A DNA stretch of 64,000 bases from contig CACOEZ010000004.1 in the NCBI GenBank assembly GCA_902626385.1, positions 26,050 through 90,049 of the forward strand, given 5' to 3'. Both the position numbers and the translations under genes were made by a program. The notes beneath the pieces were generated by a model. It was given only the letters and a program-made list of their open reading frames with translations, was not told where the DNA came from and searched no databases. Shown piece after piece: positions 8,348-18,397 of the stretch. The DNA comes from an uncultured SAR86 cluster bacterium. GTDB lineage: Bacteria > Pseudomonadota > Gammaproteobacteria > Magnimaribacterales > D2472. Each line of letters starts with the position of its first letter. Position 1 is the stretch's first letter.

Positions 8348-11103
8348 AACAAAGTAGCTTAAGACGCCTATTAGGATATACATTTAGATATAAGTGGTCA
8401 TTTTTTATAAGTGTAATTGGTTTTATAAGCTTTGCTTTTGCAGATATTGCAGCTGTTGAATGGATTAGAAGAATTATTGGATACATTAATTCTGAGGAAC
8501 AGAATTTTAGTTCATTTTTAGCACTTTCATTAATTTTCATTGCTTTGGGTAGAGGTATTGGATTTTTTATAGGAAATTATTTCATGTCAAAAGTTGGTTT
8601 TGGAATAGTGCATGATCTAAGAGAAGAGCTGTTTGAAAAGCTTCATGAATTACCGAAATCATATTTTGACTCTAATCAATCTGGCCAATTGATAAATAGA
8701 ATAACTTTTACAACTACTCAAGTATCTGGGGCAGCCTCTAACGCTGTAAAAACACTTATCAGAGAGGGGTTTTTATTAATAGGATTATTTGTATATTTAC
8801 TAATATTGAATTTTAAATTAACTTTATTATTAATAGGCACAGCACCATTAATAGCATTGATAGTTTATGTTGCTGGTAAAAGACTCAAAAAGCTTGCCGC
8901 AAAAATACAAACAGCTATGGGAGATGTTACTCACATTGCATCTGAAGCAGTTGATGGTCATGTTGAAATTAAAAGCTTCAACGCTCAAGCTTATGAAAAT
9001 TCAAGGTTTTTAACTGCAAATACATCAAATAAAAACCAAAATTTAAAGCTAGAAGCTACTGGTAATCTGGCTACACCAATAATTCAAGTGCTTGTTTCAA
9101 TTTCATTGTCTATAGTTGCTTATTTTGCACTAGGATCACAATTAGGTATATCCCTTGATGCAGAAACCTTTGTAGCTTTTTTTACAGCTGCAGGTTTGAT
9201 GGCAAAACCAATAAGACAACTATCAAATATTAATATTATTGTTCAAAAAGGTTTAGCTGCAGCAAATGAAATATTTGATCAATTAGATCAAAGTATTGAA
9301 AAAGATAATGGAAGTATTTCAAATCAAATTGAGGGTAATATTGAGTTTAAAGATGTAAATTTTGCCTATGATAAAGGCAATCAAATTTTGTCTAATATTA
9401 ACTTTAATATTAATAAAAATGAGACAGTTGCAATAGTTGGAAAATCTGGTTCTGGAAAGTCAACAATAGCTAACTTGATCCCTAGATTCTACAATCATAC
9501 TTCAGGAGATATTTTAATTGATAACATAAAAGTTTCTGATTTTAGTCTCAAACATCTAAGATCATCAATATCGATAGTTAATCAATCACCATCACTTTTT
9601 AATGACACCATTTCCAAGAATATTGCATACGGCGACAGTGAGATTGATGTTGACAAATTAAAAGAGTCAGCAAGATTATCAGGATGTCTTGAATTTATTG
9701 AAAAATTACCAGAAGGTTTTGAATCAGAAATAGGTGATGATGGGGTCCTTCTATCAGGTGGTCAAAGACAACGCCTAGCTATAGCAAGAGCTTTTTATAA
9801 GGACTCACCTATTATTATTTTAGATGAAGCAACTTCTGCATTAGATACTGAATCAGAACTAATTGTTCAGGAAGCATTAGAGAAATTAATTACAAATAGA
9901 ACTACTATTGTTATTGCACATAGATTATCAACTATTGAAAATGCATCAAAAATAATTGTTTTGGATAATGGTGAAATTGTTGAAACAGGTAATCATGAAG
10001 AGCTTATTAAGAATGAATCTATTTACCACTCGTTGTATAAAAATAAGTTTGAAGACTCGCCTAAGACCAAAGCAACTATAACAAAAACTCCGCAGCTTTA
10101 TATGCCAGAATATGAAGATGAATCTTCTCGAAGTTTTGTTGTTGATAGCTGGTATAACAAAAGTTTTTGGCTTTATTTGTTATATCCTTTTTCAATTTTG
10201 TTCTCATATCTTACTTCAAGGAGAAGAAGAAAGTTTCTCAAAAATAAAACTGAGTCATTTAGTGCAAAAATTCCAATAATTGTTGTTGGAAATTTAACAA
10301 TAGGGGGAACCGGAAAAACTCCTTTGGTTAAGTATATAGCTTCAGAATTAATAAAAAGGGGATATAAGCCTGGAATTGTAAGCAGGGGTTATGGTGGTAA
10401 ATTTAAAGAAACTTTAAAGGTTGATAGTAATACATCTGTAAAACAAACAGGAGATGAAGCTCAAATTTTATCTAAATTAAATATTCCTTTTTACATAGAT
10501 AAAAATAGAGTAAGAGCAGTTGAAAGAATTATTGAAAACCATGACTGTGATGTGATTATTTCGGATGATGGTTTGCAGCACTATAAAATGAAACGAGATA
10601 TTGAAATTGCCGTTATTGATGGAAAAAGAAGATTTGGCAATAAATTAACTTTTCCAGCTGGACCTCTAAGAGAATCAATCAAAAGATTATCTACTGTTGA
10701 TTTCGTTGTAAATAATAGCGGACCTACTGAAGAGAATGAATTTCTTATGAGTATAAGTCCATCTGAATTTGTGCATCTAAAATCTGGAAAGAGTTATGGT
10801 GTAGAAGATTGGCCAATGCACAATCAAGTTCATGCTGTTGCAGGACTTGGTAATCCAGGAAGATTCTTTGATTTACTAGACAAGCTTGGATTCGATATTG
10901 TTCGACATCCATATCCTGATCATCATAACTTTGACTCCAGTGATTTGTTTTACTTAGATCATTTACCAATTATTATGACCGAAAAAGATGCATCTAAATG
11001 TAAAGACTTTGATAACAATAAAATTTGGTATCTAAAAATAGATGCAGATGTTAATAATAAATTCATTGATCAACTACAAAGTAAATTAGAAGAAATAATT
11101 TAG
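8344..11103 (+). CDS. msbA-lpxK: MsbA-LpxK fusion: lipid A ABC flippase joined to tetraacyldisaccharide 4'-kinase
   Basis: One 919-residue reading frame carries two complete enzymes. Residues 1 to about 567 are an ABC exporter like MsbA, which flips lipid A-core across the inner membrane: six helices, Walker A GKSGSGKST (366-374), signature LSGGQRQ (470-476), Walker B IIILDE (490-495) and switch His526. After an about 33-residue polar linker (568-600), residues 602-919 are full-length LpxK, which phosphorylates the 4' position of the lipid A precursor: SWYNKSFWLYLLYPFSILF membrane anchor, P-loop GGTGKTP (654-660), VSRGYGGK, DDGLQH (741-746) and FPAGPLRE. In E. coli msbA and lpxK are separate adjacent genes. 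The join lies beyond the normal MsbA C-terminus, so both parts look functional. An in-frame ATG at 10102 could give free LpxK, but no good ribosome site precedes it. Confidence 0.93.
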   Translation: MKQSSLRRLLGYTFRYKWSFFISVIGFISFAFADIAAVEWIRRIIGYINSEEQNFSSFLALSLIFIALGRGIGFFIGNYFMSKVGFGIVHDLREELFEKLHELPKSYFDSNQSGQLINRITFTTTQVSGAASNAVKTLIREGFLLIGLFVYLLILNFKLTLLLIGTAPLIALIVYVAGKRLKKLAAKIQTAMGDVTHIASEAVDGHVEIKSFNAQAYENSRFLTANTSNKNQNLKLEATGNLATPIIQVLVSISLSIVAYFALGSQLGISLDAETFVAFFTAAGLMAKPIRQLSNINIIVQKGLAAANEIFDQLDQSIEKDNGSISNQIEGNIEFKDVNFAYDKGNQILSNINFNINKNETVAIVGKSGSGKSTIANLIPRFYNHTSGDILIDNIKVSDFSLKHLRSSISIVNQSPSLFNDTISKNIAYGDSEIDVDKLKESARLSGCLEFIEKLPEGFESEIGDDGVLLSGGQRQRLAIARAFYKDSPIIILDEATSALDTESELIVQEALEKLITNRTTIVIAHRLSTIENASKIIVLDNGEIVETGNHEELIKNESIYHSLYKNKFEDSPKTKATITKTPQLYMPEYEDESSRSFVVDSWYNKSFWLYLLYPFSILFSYLTSRRRRKFLKNKTESFSAKIPIIVVGNLTIGGTGKTPLVKYIASELIKRGYKPGIVSRGYGGKFKETLKVDSNTSVKQTGDEAQILSKLNIPFYIDKNRVRAVERIIENHDCDVIISDDGLQHYKMKRDIEIAVIDGKRRFGNKLTFPAGPLRESIKRLSTVDFVVNNSGPTEENEFLMSISPSEFVHLKSGKSYGVEDWPMHNQVHAVAGLGNPGRFFDLLDKLGFDIVRHPYPDHHNFDSSDLFYLDHLPIIMTEKDASKCKDFDNNKIWYLKIDADVNNKFIDQLQSKLEEII

Positions 11104-11104
11104 T

Positions 11105-11833
11105 ATGAACAATACTTATATATTGATACCTTCCAGAATTGGCTCAACAAGATTAAACAGAAAACCTTTAATTGAAATAAATGGCGAATCACTAATTCAA
11201 AGAGTTTATAAAAATGTTCAACACGTAACAAACAACGTTTTTGTTGCTACAGATTCAGAAGAAATTAAAGATAATCTTTCTGACTTAACTGATAATGTAA
11301 TTATTACGTCTTCAAATCATATCTCAGGAACTGATAGGGTATTCGAAGCTGCAACTATTATTGGCCTTGATAGAGATGATTTAATAATAAACCTTCAAGG
11401 TGACGAACCCTTTCTTCCTTCCAATGCCGTCAATCAATTAGTTAATGATTATAAAAAAAATACGTGTGATGTAATAACTTTATCAAATCATTTAGAGTCT
11501 ACTTCAGATCTCAGTAACCCAAATTGTGTAAAGGTTGATATAGATATAAACAATTTTGCTCTAGATTTTTTTAGATTGAGTGAAAAGAAAAATTTAAAAA
11601 GACATATTGGTATCTATGGATACTCATTTCATACATTAAATAAACTAGTTAGCTTAGACCCAACAAAACGAGAAATTGAAAATAAATTAGAACAATTAAG
11701 GTTTCTAGATCATCAATTTAAGATATATGTATCAAATTATAGTGGACAAATACCTCACGGCATCGATACTGAAGAAGACGTAATTAAAGCACAAAATTAT
11801 TTAAATAATAATGAAAATAATCCAGAATCATAA
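11105..11833 (+). CDS. kdsB: 3-deoxy-manno-octulosonate cytidylyltransferase
   Basis: Makes CMP-Kdo from CTP and Kdo for the inner core of lipopolysaccharide. The 242-residue protein begins with IPSRIGSTRLNRKPL, the nucleotide-binding motif of the family, followed by VFVATDSEEI, ISGTDRVFEA and LIINLQGDEPFL, and ends with GIDTEEDVIKAQ. It starts 1 bp after the msbA-lpxK stop and overlaps murB by 23 bp, so it belongs to the lipid A/envelope operon. Confidence 0.95.
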   Translation: MNNTYILIPSRIGSTRLNRKPLIEINGESLIQRVYKNVQHVTNNVFVATDSEEIKDNLSDLTDNVIITSSNHISGTDRVFEAATIIGLDRDDLIINLQGDEPFLPSNAVNQLVNDYKKNTCDVITLSNHLESTSDLSNPNCVKVDIDINNFALDFFRLSEKKNLKRHIGIYGYSFHTLNKLVSLDPTKREIENKLEQLRFLDHQFKIYVSNYSGQIPHGIDTEEDVIKAQNYLNNNENNPES

Positions 11834-12812
11834 AATTACTAATTCATTGAAGATTGATTCAATTTCAAAATTTTACGTTGAGATTAATTCAAAAAATGAA
11901 TTTTTAGATCTATATGAGTATATGAAAGACAAAGACTTAGATTCATTGGTTATAGGAGAAGGAACAAATTTAGTACCACCTAATTTTTTTGATGGTATTG
12001 CAATAAAACCAAATTTTAAGAATATATCTTTTTGCAATCAAAAGAATATTGTTAGTGTAGGCTCATCAGTAAACTGGCATTATTTTGTTTGCTCATGCAT
12101 TGAAAAAAATATATCAGGATTCGAAAATCTATCACTTATTCCAGGCTCAGTTGGAGCTGCACCAATTCAGAATATCGGAGCTTATGGTCAGGAAGTATCA
12201 AATTTAATTGAAAAAGTTCATTGTTTTGATCTAAGGACCGGTGAATTTCATACTCTTGATAATAAGGAGTGTAAATTTACTTATAGAAACTCTTTCTTTA
12301 AAAAAAGCTCATTAATAATTTATTCTATAGATTTTATTACAAATCATAATGATGAACTAAATTTAGATTATGAATCAATACAAAAATATATGACTCATTT
12401 CAAAGTTGATCCCAAAAGTTTAACAGCAGCCAGAGTGTCAGAAATAATTTGTGAGATAAGAAAAAATACATTACCAGACCCAAAAATAATTCCTAATGCC
12501 GGCAGTTTTTTTAAGAATACCAAAATGCATAAACAAGATATTAATGACAAAATATTTTCACTAGATAAATTGATTATTTGGGATTTAGAGGATGGGTTAG
12601 TAAAGGTCGGAGCGGCTAGATTAATCCAACTTATCAAAGATCAATTGCCTGCTAATAACAATGTAAAGTTATATGAAAAACATGCCTTAATCCTCGTTTC
12701 AAATTCTTTTGCAAGTCAGTCTGAAATAGTTGAGTATGCAAACTCAATTAAAAAATTAGTTTATGACAATTTTAATGTATCTCTAGAAATTGAACCTATT
12801 ATTGTAAATTGA
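11811..12812 (+). CDS. murB: UDP-N-acetylenolpyruvoylglucosamine reductase
   Basis: FAD enzyme that reduces UDP-GlcNAc-enolpyruvate to UDP-MurNAc for peptidoglycan. The 333-residue protein (E. coli type I, about 342) has VIGEGTNL, the FAD-binding LSLIPGSVGAAPIQNIGAYG, FTYRNSFFK, the catalytic-serine segment PNAGSFFKN, and the C-terminal YEKHALILVS with the conserved Glu. The ATG at 11811 lies within the 3' end of kdsB (23 bp overlap); it is the first start that leaves a normal N-terminus (NHKITNSLKI). Confidence 0.93.
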   Translation: MKIIQNHKITNSLKIDSISKFYVEINSKNEFLDLYEYMKDKDLDSLVIGEGTNLVPPNFFDGIAIKPNFKNISFCNQKNIVSVGSSVNWHYFVCSCIEKNISGFENLSLIPGSVGAAPIQNIGAYGQEVSNLIEKVHCFDLRTGEFHTLDNKECKFTYRNSFFKKSSLIIYSIDFITNHNDELNLDYESIQKYMTHFKVDPKSLTAARVSEIICEIRKNTLPDPKIIPNAGSFFKNTKMHKQDINDKIFSLDKLIIWDLEDGLVKVGAARLIQLIKDQLPANNNVKLYEKHALILVSNSFASQSEIVEYANSIKKLVYDNFNVSLEIEPIIVN

Positions 12813-12814
12813 TT

Positions 12815-13426
12815 ATGTTTTTATGGTCCGCATTAGCGCATTTAATAGCTCTGACCAGCCCAGGACCCGATACAGCTATAGTTCTTAGACAAGTTTCATT
12901 GTATGGCAGAAGAGAGGGTTACAAAGCTGCTACTGGAATAGGAATAGGAATTTATATTCATTGCTTACTCGCAGTAAACGGAATTTCTTTAATAATTGTT
13001 TCAGATAACTTTTATAAGTTTTTGATTACCTTAATTGGTGGTCTTTACATCTTATATTTGGGAATAAGTATGATCACAAGCGATTTAAAAACCTTACCAT
13101 CAATAAAAGGATCGTCTAACTCAAATGCTAATAGTTTTATCAATGGATTAGTTACAAACATATTTAATGTAAAAGCGTTTTTATTTTTTATTTCTCTTTT
13201 TACAATATTAATAGATGGTATAAGTGATTTTTATTTCTATGTTTATCCAATATATTTTGCTATTACTTCATGTTTGTGGTTCATGCTTTTAAGCTTCATT
13301 GTCACAGTGTCAAAAAATAAAAACTTTAATATATACTCAAATAAATATGTTTCTTTTTTGATGTCTTTTATCTTATGTTTTATTGCAATATTTATTTTAG
13401 TAAGATCTTTTTATGAGTATTTCTAA
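12815..13426 (+). CDS. LysE/RhtB family amino-acid exporter
   Basis: A roughly 203-residue inner-membrane protein with about six helices. The N-terminal ALTSPGPDTAIVLRQ is the LysE/RhtB signature, followed by GIGIGIYIHCLLAVNG, GGLYILYLGISMI and NSFINGLVTNIFNVKAFLFF. Such proteins export homoserine, threonine, lysine or other amino acids. I place the start at ATG 12815 because it gives the usual short N-terminus; a TTG at 12809 that overlaps the murB stop is possible. The 3' end overlaps the next gene by 14 bp. Confidence 0.87.
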   Translation: MFLWSALAHLIALTSPGPDTAIVLRQVSLYGRREGYKAATGIGIGIYIHCLLAVNGISLIIVSDNFYKFLITLIGGLYILYLGISMITSDLKTLPSIKGSSNSNANSFINGLVTNIFNVKAFLFFISLFTILIDGISDFYFYVYPIYFAITSCLWFMLLSFIVTVSKNKNFNIYSNKYVSFLMSFILCFIAIFILVRSFYEYF

Positions 13427-13946
13427 AATTACAGAAAATTTGAAAGGGTTTGAGAAGAAATTTCCTCCTGTTGAAAAATGGAATCCTGATTTGTGTAAAG
13501 GCCACGAATTTTTTATCAACAGAGAAGGGGAATGGTTTTATGATGGCTCTTCTATCAAAAATACTAAGTTAGTAAATTTATTTTCAAGTGTTTTAAAAAG
13601 AGAAGGTGAAATATACTATTTGGTAACTCCAATTGAAAAAATTTTAGTCAGGGTTGAACTGGCACCTTATAAAATAATTGATTTTGAAGAAATTGATGGC
13701 GACATTAAGTTAATAAGTAACTTAAATTATGATTTTTTTCTTGATAAAAACCATAGAACAAGATTGGTTGACTTTGATAAATCAAAAATACCACTTGTAA
13801 ATGTAAGAAGTAATATTGAGGGATTTATAAACAGAAATACTTACTATAAATTAGTTGACTTAGCTTTAAGCAAAGACTACAAGTTAGAGGACGAGCTATA
13901 TATTAAAAGTTTTAGTATCAATCACGTAATAGGAAAAATTGCATAA
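13413..13946 (+). CDS. DUF1285 domain protein
   Basis: A 177-residue soluble protein of the DUF1285 family, recognised from [37 protein letters not shown] and [14 protein letters not shown]. Members are small conserved proteobacterial proteins of unknown biochemical role; structures show a two-lobed beta-rich fold. It overlaps the exporter gene upstream by 14 bp, and its last 8 bp overlap the proposed start of the small DUF2256 gene. Confidence 0.85.
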   Translation: MSISKITENLKGFEKKFPPVEKWNPDLCKGHEFFINREGEWFYDGSSIKNTKLVNLFSSVLKREGEIYYLVTPIEKILVRVELAPYKIIDFEEIDGDIKLISNLNYDFFLDKNHRTRLVDFDKSKIPLVNVRSNIEGFINRNTYYKLVDLALSKDYKLEDELYIKSFSINHVIGKIA

Positions 13947-14073
13947 AAAATTAAATTTACCCAAAAAAATATGTCCTGTTTGTGGAAAGTCATTTAATTG
14001 GCGAAAGAAATGGAAGAAAGACTGGGAAAACGTAATATATTGTAGCGAAAAATGTAAGAGATCTAAGAATTAA
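13939..14073 (+). CDS. DUF2256 small zinc-ribbon-like protein, TTG start
   Basis: A 44-residue protein with two CxxC-type pairs: [18 protein letters not shown] and [12 protein letters not shown]. This is the DUF2256 pattern, a small presumably zinc-binding domain of unknown role found near photolyase or DUF1285-type genes in many bacteria. The frame is closed by a TAG at 13930-13932 and the only usual start before the first cysteine is TTG at 13939, preceded by AGGA (13931-13934). It overlaps the DUF1285 stop by 8 bp, and its 3' end overlaps the convergent DUF885 gene by 11 bp. Confidence 0.82.
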   Translation: MHKKLNLPKKICPVCGKSFNWRKKWKKDWENVIYCSEKCKRSKN

Positions 14074-15856
14074 GAGTCTCTTCAATCCATTCGTTGATAT
14101 AAAATTCTAGTAACTCCAATGGTAGTGAGCCTCTTTTTAAAACTTCGTAATGAAAATCTTTGATATCGTATTTATCGCCTAATAATTCTTCAGACTTATT
14201 TCTTAGTTCAAGAATCTTAAGTTGACCAATTTTATAAGCAAGCGCTTGTCCTGGCCAAGCTATATATCTGTCAACTTCATTTTCAATATCGAGTTTAGAT
14301 TTTGCAGAATTTTCTAAAAATAAATTTATAGCATCATCACGAGACCAATCCATATAATGCATTCCTGTATCAACAACCAGTCTTATTGCTCTCCACATAT
14401 CGTATGTCAACTGTCCAAATTTATCGTAAGGATCATCATAAATGTTCATATATTCACCAAGTTCTTCGCTATATAGACCCCATCCTTCAACAAAAGCAGT
14501 TATGCCTTGATATTTTCTAAAAGTTGGGACATTTTCAAGCTCTTGCGCTATCGATATCTGAAAATGATGTCCTGGTACAGCTTCATGAACTGTTAAAACA
14601 GGTATTTCATACTTTGGTCGTGATTCAGGTTTATATAAGTTTGCATAAAAATAGCCAGGTCTGCCAGGACTAGGGCTATTATAGTATGCAGTAGTTGTAA
14701 AAGGAGCAGTCTCATCTGGTATAGCTATTACACCGTAAGGAGCTCTTGGGAAAGTTTTGAATATCTTTGGTAACAGCGGATCAATTGTCTTTGACATTAT
14801 TAAATATGCATTAAATAGATCTTCAGAATTATCATAATAAAAACGTGGACTTGTTCTTAAGTAATTTAAAAAAGAATTAAAATCTCCGTCCCAGTTCACT
14901 TTCTGTATAATTTCATCCATTTCTGATCTAATTCTTTTAATTTCTTTGAGACCTATTTCATGAATCTCTTCTGGTGTTAGGTTTGTAGTTGTATAGAATT
15001 TTGCTAAAAATTCATAGTAATCTTTTCCGTTAGGGATGTCCTTAATTCCTATAGAGTTACGTGAGTTAGGAAGGTATTCATTTTTTAAAAAATTATTTAG
15101 CTCTACGTAAGCCGGATTAATTTTATTTTCAATTAATTTTTTTGCATCACTAATAAGATCTGCTTTTTCTGAGGTAGTTAAAATATTTTCATCAGCCTCT
15201 AAGAAAACTTTTAAATATGGATTTGATTCAATATCTGATGATGTAATGGATTCGATTTGAGAAATTACGCCCCTAGTTACAAGCTTTGGTTGGGTATGAC
15301 CAGTTTCTAAACCCTCCTTATTAATTTCAAGGAAGTTATTAATATTATTGACAAATTGGTTCAGTCGTTCCAACCAATCATAATAATCTTGTTTGTTTGT
15401 ATAGACCAATCTATTGCCAGTTTCGTAAAAGCTCTGTATTCCTCCTCTTTGATTTAGTCTTAGATAGTATGTTGGAAAGTTTTGAGTCCCAATACTATTT
15501 AAAAGGCCGAATTCTTTTAATTTATAATTAAGTTGATTTTCTTCAGAAAGTTTTGATGAATCAATTTCTCTTAAAAGTCTGAGAGATTCCTCGCTTGACC
15601 TTTTGTCAACTATAAACTGTTCAATGCTATTTGAATTAATTTTATTATTTAATCTTTTATCGCCGGTGTATGTGGCAAATAAAGGATTTTCAGAGAGAGT
15701 TTTTTCCCAATCATCTTCCAAGTATTTTTCAAAAATTCCGTCATAATCTATTTTAGCAGGTGCTAAATTTACATCTTGATAGTTTTGGGTCTCAACAGAC
15801 GCACAAGACGAAATTATTAGAACCGATAGTGATATGGATAACGTATTTATATTCAT
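14063..15856 (-). CDS. DUF885 family lipoprotein, putative zinc peptidase
   Basis: A 597-residue exported lipoprotein: [20 protein letters not shown] is a lipoprotein signal peptide with a lipobox ending at Cys18. The DUF885 domain carries HEAVPGHH (residues 424-431), an HExxx(G)HH metal site, with [14 protein letters not shown] downstream supplying the likely third ligand and catalytic context, and [17 protein letters not shown] near the C-terminus. DUF885 proteins are related to M3/M32-type gluzincin peptidases and are abundant in marine bacteria. It starts at the last base of the ETF-QO stop, so the two are cotranscribed. Confidence 0.88.
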   Translation of the reverse strand: MNINTLSISLSVLIISSCASVETQNYQDVNLAPAKIDYDGIFEKYLEDDWEKTLSENPLFATYTGDKRLNNKINSNSIEQFIVDKRSSEESLRLLREIDSSKLSEENQLNYKLKEFGLLNSIGTQNFPTYYLRLNQRGGIQSFYETGNRLVYTNKQDYYDWLERLNQFVNNINNFLEINKEGLETGHTQPKLVTRGVISQIESITSSDIESNPYLKVFLEADENILTTSEKADLISDAKKLIENKINPAYVELNNFLKNEYLPNSRNSIGIKDIPNGKDYYEFLAKFYTTTNLTPEEIHEIGLKEIKRIRSEMDEIIQKVNWDGDFNSFLNYLRTSPRFYYDNSEDLFNAYLIMSKTIDPLLPKIFKTFPRAPYGVIAIPDETAPFTTTAYYNSPSPGRPGYFYANLYKPESRPKYEIPVLTVHEAVPGHHFQISIAQELENVPTFRKYQGITAFVEGWGLYSEELGEYMNIYDDPYDKFGQLTYDMWRAIRLVVDTGMHYMDWSRDDAINLFLENSAKSKLDIENEVDRYIAWPGQALAYKIGQLKILELRNKSEELLGDKYDIKDFHYEVLKRGSLPLELLEFYINEWIEETLNS

Positions 15857-17481
15857 TACATATTTGGATAATTTGGTCCCCCAGGACCCTCTGGACTAAC
15901 CCAATTAATATTTTGTGATGGATCTTTTATATCACAGGTTTTGCAATGAACACAATTTTGTGCGTTTATAACAAATTTATTTTCATTATCTTTCTCAACT
16001 ATCTCATATACTCCAGCTGGACAATATCTTTGTGCTGGCTCATCGTACATTGGTAAGTTTATGCTGATCGGTATCTTTGGATCTTTTAGCTGCAAGTGAC
16101 AAGGCTGGTCTTCTTCGTGATTAGTGTTAGACAAATAAACAGAAGATAACTTATCAAATGAATATATCCCATCAGGTTTAGGGTACTCAATTTTTGGCAT
16201 ATCCTCCGCTTTCTTTAAACAAGCGTAATCGGGAGTAGGGTGATTAAGCGTAAATGGAAGATTTCCTCTAAATAGGAATTGATCAATAGCGTTAAATGCT
16301 GCACCAATTAGTGCACCATATTTATGAAAGATAGGACCAAAGTTTCTTGATTTATGCAATTCTGTATGAATCCAAGAATTAGCTATTTTCTCATCAAATG
16401 TCTCATTAGATTTTTCTTGAAGACACTCATAGATATGTTCTCCAGCAATTGCTCCAGATTTCATTGCTGTATGAGATCCTTTAATTTTAGAAAATACTAA
16501 TGTTCCAGCATTGTCACCTATTAATAATCCACCTGGAAATTCCATTTTAGGTAAAGATTGAAGACCACCTTTAATAAGAGCTCTAGCCCCATACGTAAGC
16601 CGTTCTCCACCTTCTAGATATTTCTTGATGGATGGATGAGTCTTCCATTTTTGAAATTCATCAAAAGGACTTAAATGTGGATTTTTATAATCTAACGGAA
16701 TTACATAGCCAATATAAGCCTCACCGTTTTCGCCATGATAAAAATAAGAACCTGAGGGCGTATCAACATTTGTTGGCCAACCATTAGTATGAATTACAAG
16801 ACCTTCTTCATGAAGTTGTGGTTTTAATTTCCAGACTTCTTTAAAACCGATACCGTAATGTTGTGGATCTTTGTTATCACTTAAGTTAAATTTATGAATT
16901 ACTTGCTTGCCTAAGTGTCCTCTGCAACCTTCGCCAAGAATTGTGTATTTAGCTCTTATATTTATGCCAGGCTCATGTCCTGGTTTAAGTTCACCAGATT
17001 CAGCTATACCCATATCACCTGTTTGTACTCCGACAACTTTATCATCTTCAATAAGAAGTTGACTCGCGGGAAAGCCTGGAAAAACTTCAACACCTAAATT
17101 TTCAGCTTGTTCCCCAAGCCATCTACAAAGATTACCTAAACTAATCACGTAATTACCATGATTATTCATCGGTGGCATCACAAACGCTGGAATAGGTATT
17201 CCAATTTTTTCAAGAAGAAATAATAATTTATCTTTTTTAACTGGTATATTTAAAGGCGCGCCTAAATCTTTCCAATCAGGTATAAGCTCATCAAGTGCAT
17301 TTGGCTGAAAAACATTACCAGACAGTATATGAGCACCTATTTCTGAACCTTTTTCAAGTAGACAGATGCTATAGTCAGTACCGTTTTTTTGGTTTAATTG
17401 AGCAAATTTTATTGCAGTTGCAAGTCCAGAAGGGCCACCTCCGACTACTACAACGTCATACTCCATAGTTTCTCTGTGCAT
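15856..17481 (-). CDS. Electron-transfer flavoprotein:ubiquinone oxidoreductase
   Basis: Membrane-associated FAD and [4Fe-4S] enzyme that passes electrons from ETF to ubiquinone, linking acyl-CoA and other flavin dehydrogenases to respiration. The 541-residue protein has the N-terminal VVVVGGGPSGLATAIKFA dinucleotide fold, GFPASQLL, LIGDNAGTLVFSKIKGSHTAMKSG, and a C-terminal ferredoxin-like cluster site with Cys487 (YCPAGVYEI), Cys510, Cys513 and Cys516 (CVHCKTCDI). Start is either ATG 17481 or ATG 17466 (MEYDVVVVGGG); AGAGA just before the latter makes it a serious alternative. The gene is divergent from etfBA across 163 AT-rich bases that must contain both promoters. Confidence 0.95.
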   Translation of the reverse strand: MHRETMEYDVVVVGGGPSGLATAIKFAQLNQKNGTDYSICLLEKGSEIGAHILSGNVFQPNALDELIPDWKDLGAPLNIPVKKDKLLFLLEKIGIPIPAFVMPPMNNHGNYVISLGNLCRWLGEQAENLGVEVFPGFPASQLLIEDDKVVGVQTGDMGIAESGELKPGHEPGINIRAKYTILGEGCRGHLGKQVIHKFNLSDNKDPQHYGIGFKEVWKLKPQLHEEGLVIHTNGWPTNVDTPSGSYFYHGENGEAYIGYVIPLDYKNPHLSPFDEFQKWKTHPSIKKYLEGGERLTYGARALIKGGLQSLPKMEFPGGLLIGDNAGTLVFSKIKGSHTAMKSGAIAGEHIYECLQEKSNETFDEKIANSWIHTELHKSRNFGPIFHKYGALIGAAFNAIDQFLFRGNLPFTLNHPTPDYACLKKAEDMPKIEYPKPDGIYSFDKLSSVYLSNTNHEEDQPCHLQLKDPKIPISINLPMYDEPAQRYCPAGVYEIVEKDNENKFVINAQNCVHCKTCDIKDPSQNINWVSPEGPGGPNYPNM

Positions 17482-17644
17482 AAGATCTTATTTGTATTGT
17501 AATTGCATATCTAAATACATTATAATTATAGCCTATTATAAGTAGAATTTATAATTAATAAATAGATAAATAACTAATATTTATATTAAATATTCTAATT
17601 TATAAGTACAATTTAGACTAATTATAAGGATTTTAGCTAGCAAT

Positions 17645-18397
17645 ATGAAAATTTTAGTACCAATAAAAAGGGTTGTGGACTACAACGTAAAAGTAAGACC
17701 TTTAAGTGATAACTCTGATGTTGATCTTAATAATGTGAAAATGGCCGTAAATCCATTTTGTGAAATTGCTTTAGAAGAAGCAGTAAGATTAAAAGAATCA
17801 GGTCAAGCAAGTGAAGTTGTTGCTGTGTCAGTTGGCAAATCTGAATCTCAAGAACAATTAAGAACTGCACTAGCACTTGGTGCTGATCGAGCGACATTAG
17901 TAGAATCTGATTCAGTTCTCGAACCACTAGCAATATCAAAAGTACTAAAAAAAGTCGTTGAAGATGAAAATCCAGATTTAATAATTCTTGGTAAACAAGC
18001 AATTGACGGTGACAATAATCAAACAGGTCAAATGCTTGCAGCTTTGCTTGACTATCCTCAAGCTACAAATGCATCTGAAGTAAAACTAGACTCTACAAAC
18101 GTAGAAGTTACAAGAGAAATTGATGGAGGTTTGCAAACTCTCAAACTAAATGTGCCAGCAATCATAACAACAGATCTAAGACTTAATGAACCAAGATATG
18201 CATCTTTACCGAATATAATGAAAGCTAAGAAAAAAGAGTTAAATGTAATTCCTCTAGCTGATCTTGGTTTAGACACAACATCAAGGACAGAATTATTATC
18301 AGTCGAGTTACCACCTTCAAGAGAAGCAGGCGTAATGGTTGAATCAGTTGATGAATTAATGGATAAACTTAAAAATGAGGCAAAAGTAATACAATGA
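17645..18397 (+). CDS. etfB: Electron transfer flavoprotein beta subunit
   Basis: Small subunit of the ETF heterodimer, which collects electrons from acyl-CoA dehydrogenases. The 250-residue protein has the family features [68 protein letters not shown] and the recognition-loop region [31 protein letters not shown] lies 14 nt before the ATG. The stop overlaps the etfA start by 4 bp. Confidence 0.96.
   Translation: MKILVPIKRVVDYNVKVRPLSDNSDVDLNNVKMAVNPFCEIALEEAVRLKESGQASEVVAVSVGKSESQEQLRTALALGADRATLVESDSVLEPLAISKVLKKVVEDENPDLIILGKQAIDGDNNQTGQMLAALLDYPQATNASEVKLDSTNVEVTREIDGGLQTLKLNVPAIITTDLRLNEPRYASLPNIMKAKKKELNVIPLADLGLDTTSRTELLSVELPPSREAGVMVESVDELMDKLKNEAKVIQ

Noticed and set aside
10102..11103. 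Separate lpxK gene starting at internal ATG 10102
   Set aside because: No stop codon or ribosome site separates it from the MsbA part; treated as a fusion, though internal initiation cannot be excluded.
17482..17644. Specific promoter boxes or an operator between ETF-QO and etfB
   Set aside because: The gap is so AT-rich that many -10-like boxes occur; no -35 or inverted repeat stood out.
17727..18002. Leu-rich open frame on the - strand within etfB
   Set aside because: Antisense shadow of etfB; the leucine content comes from complement codons.
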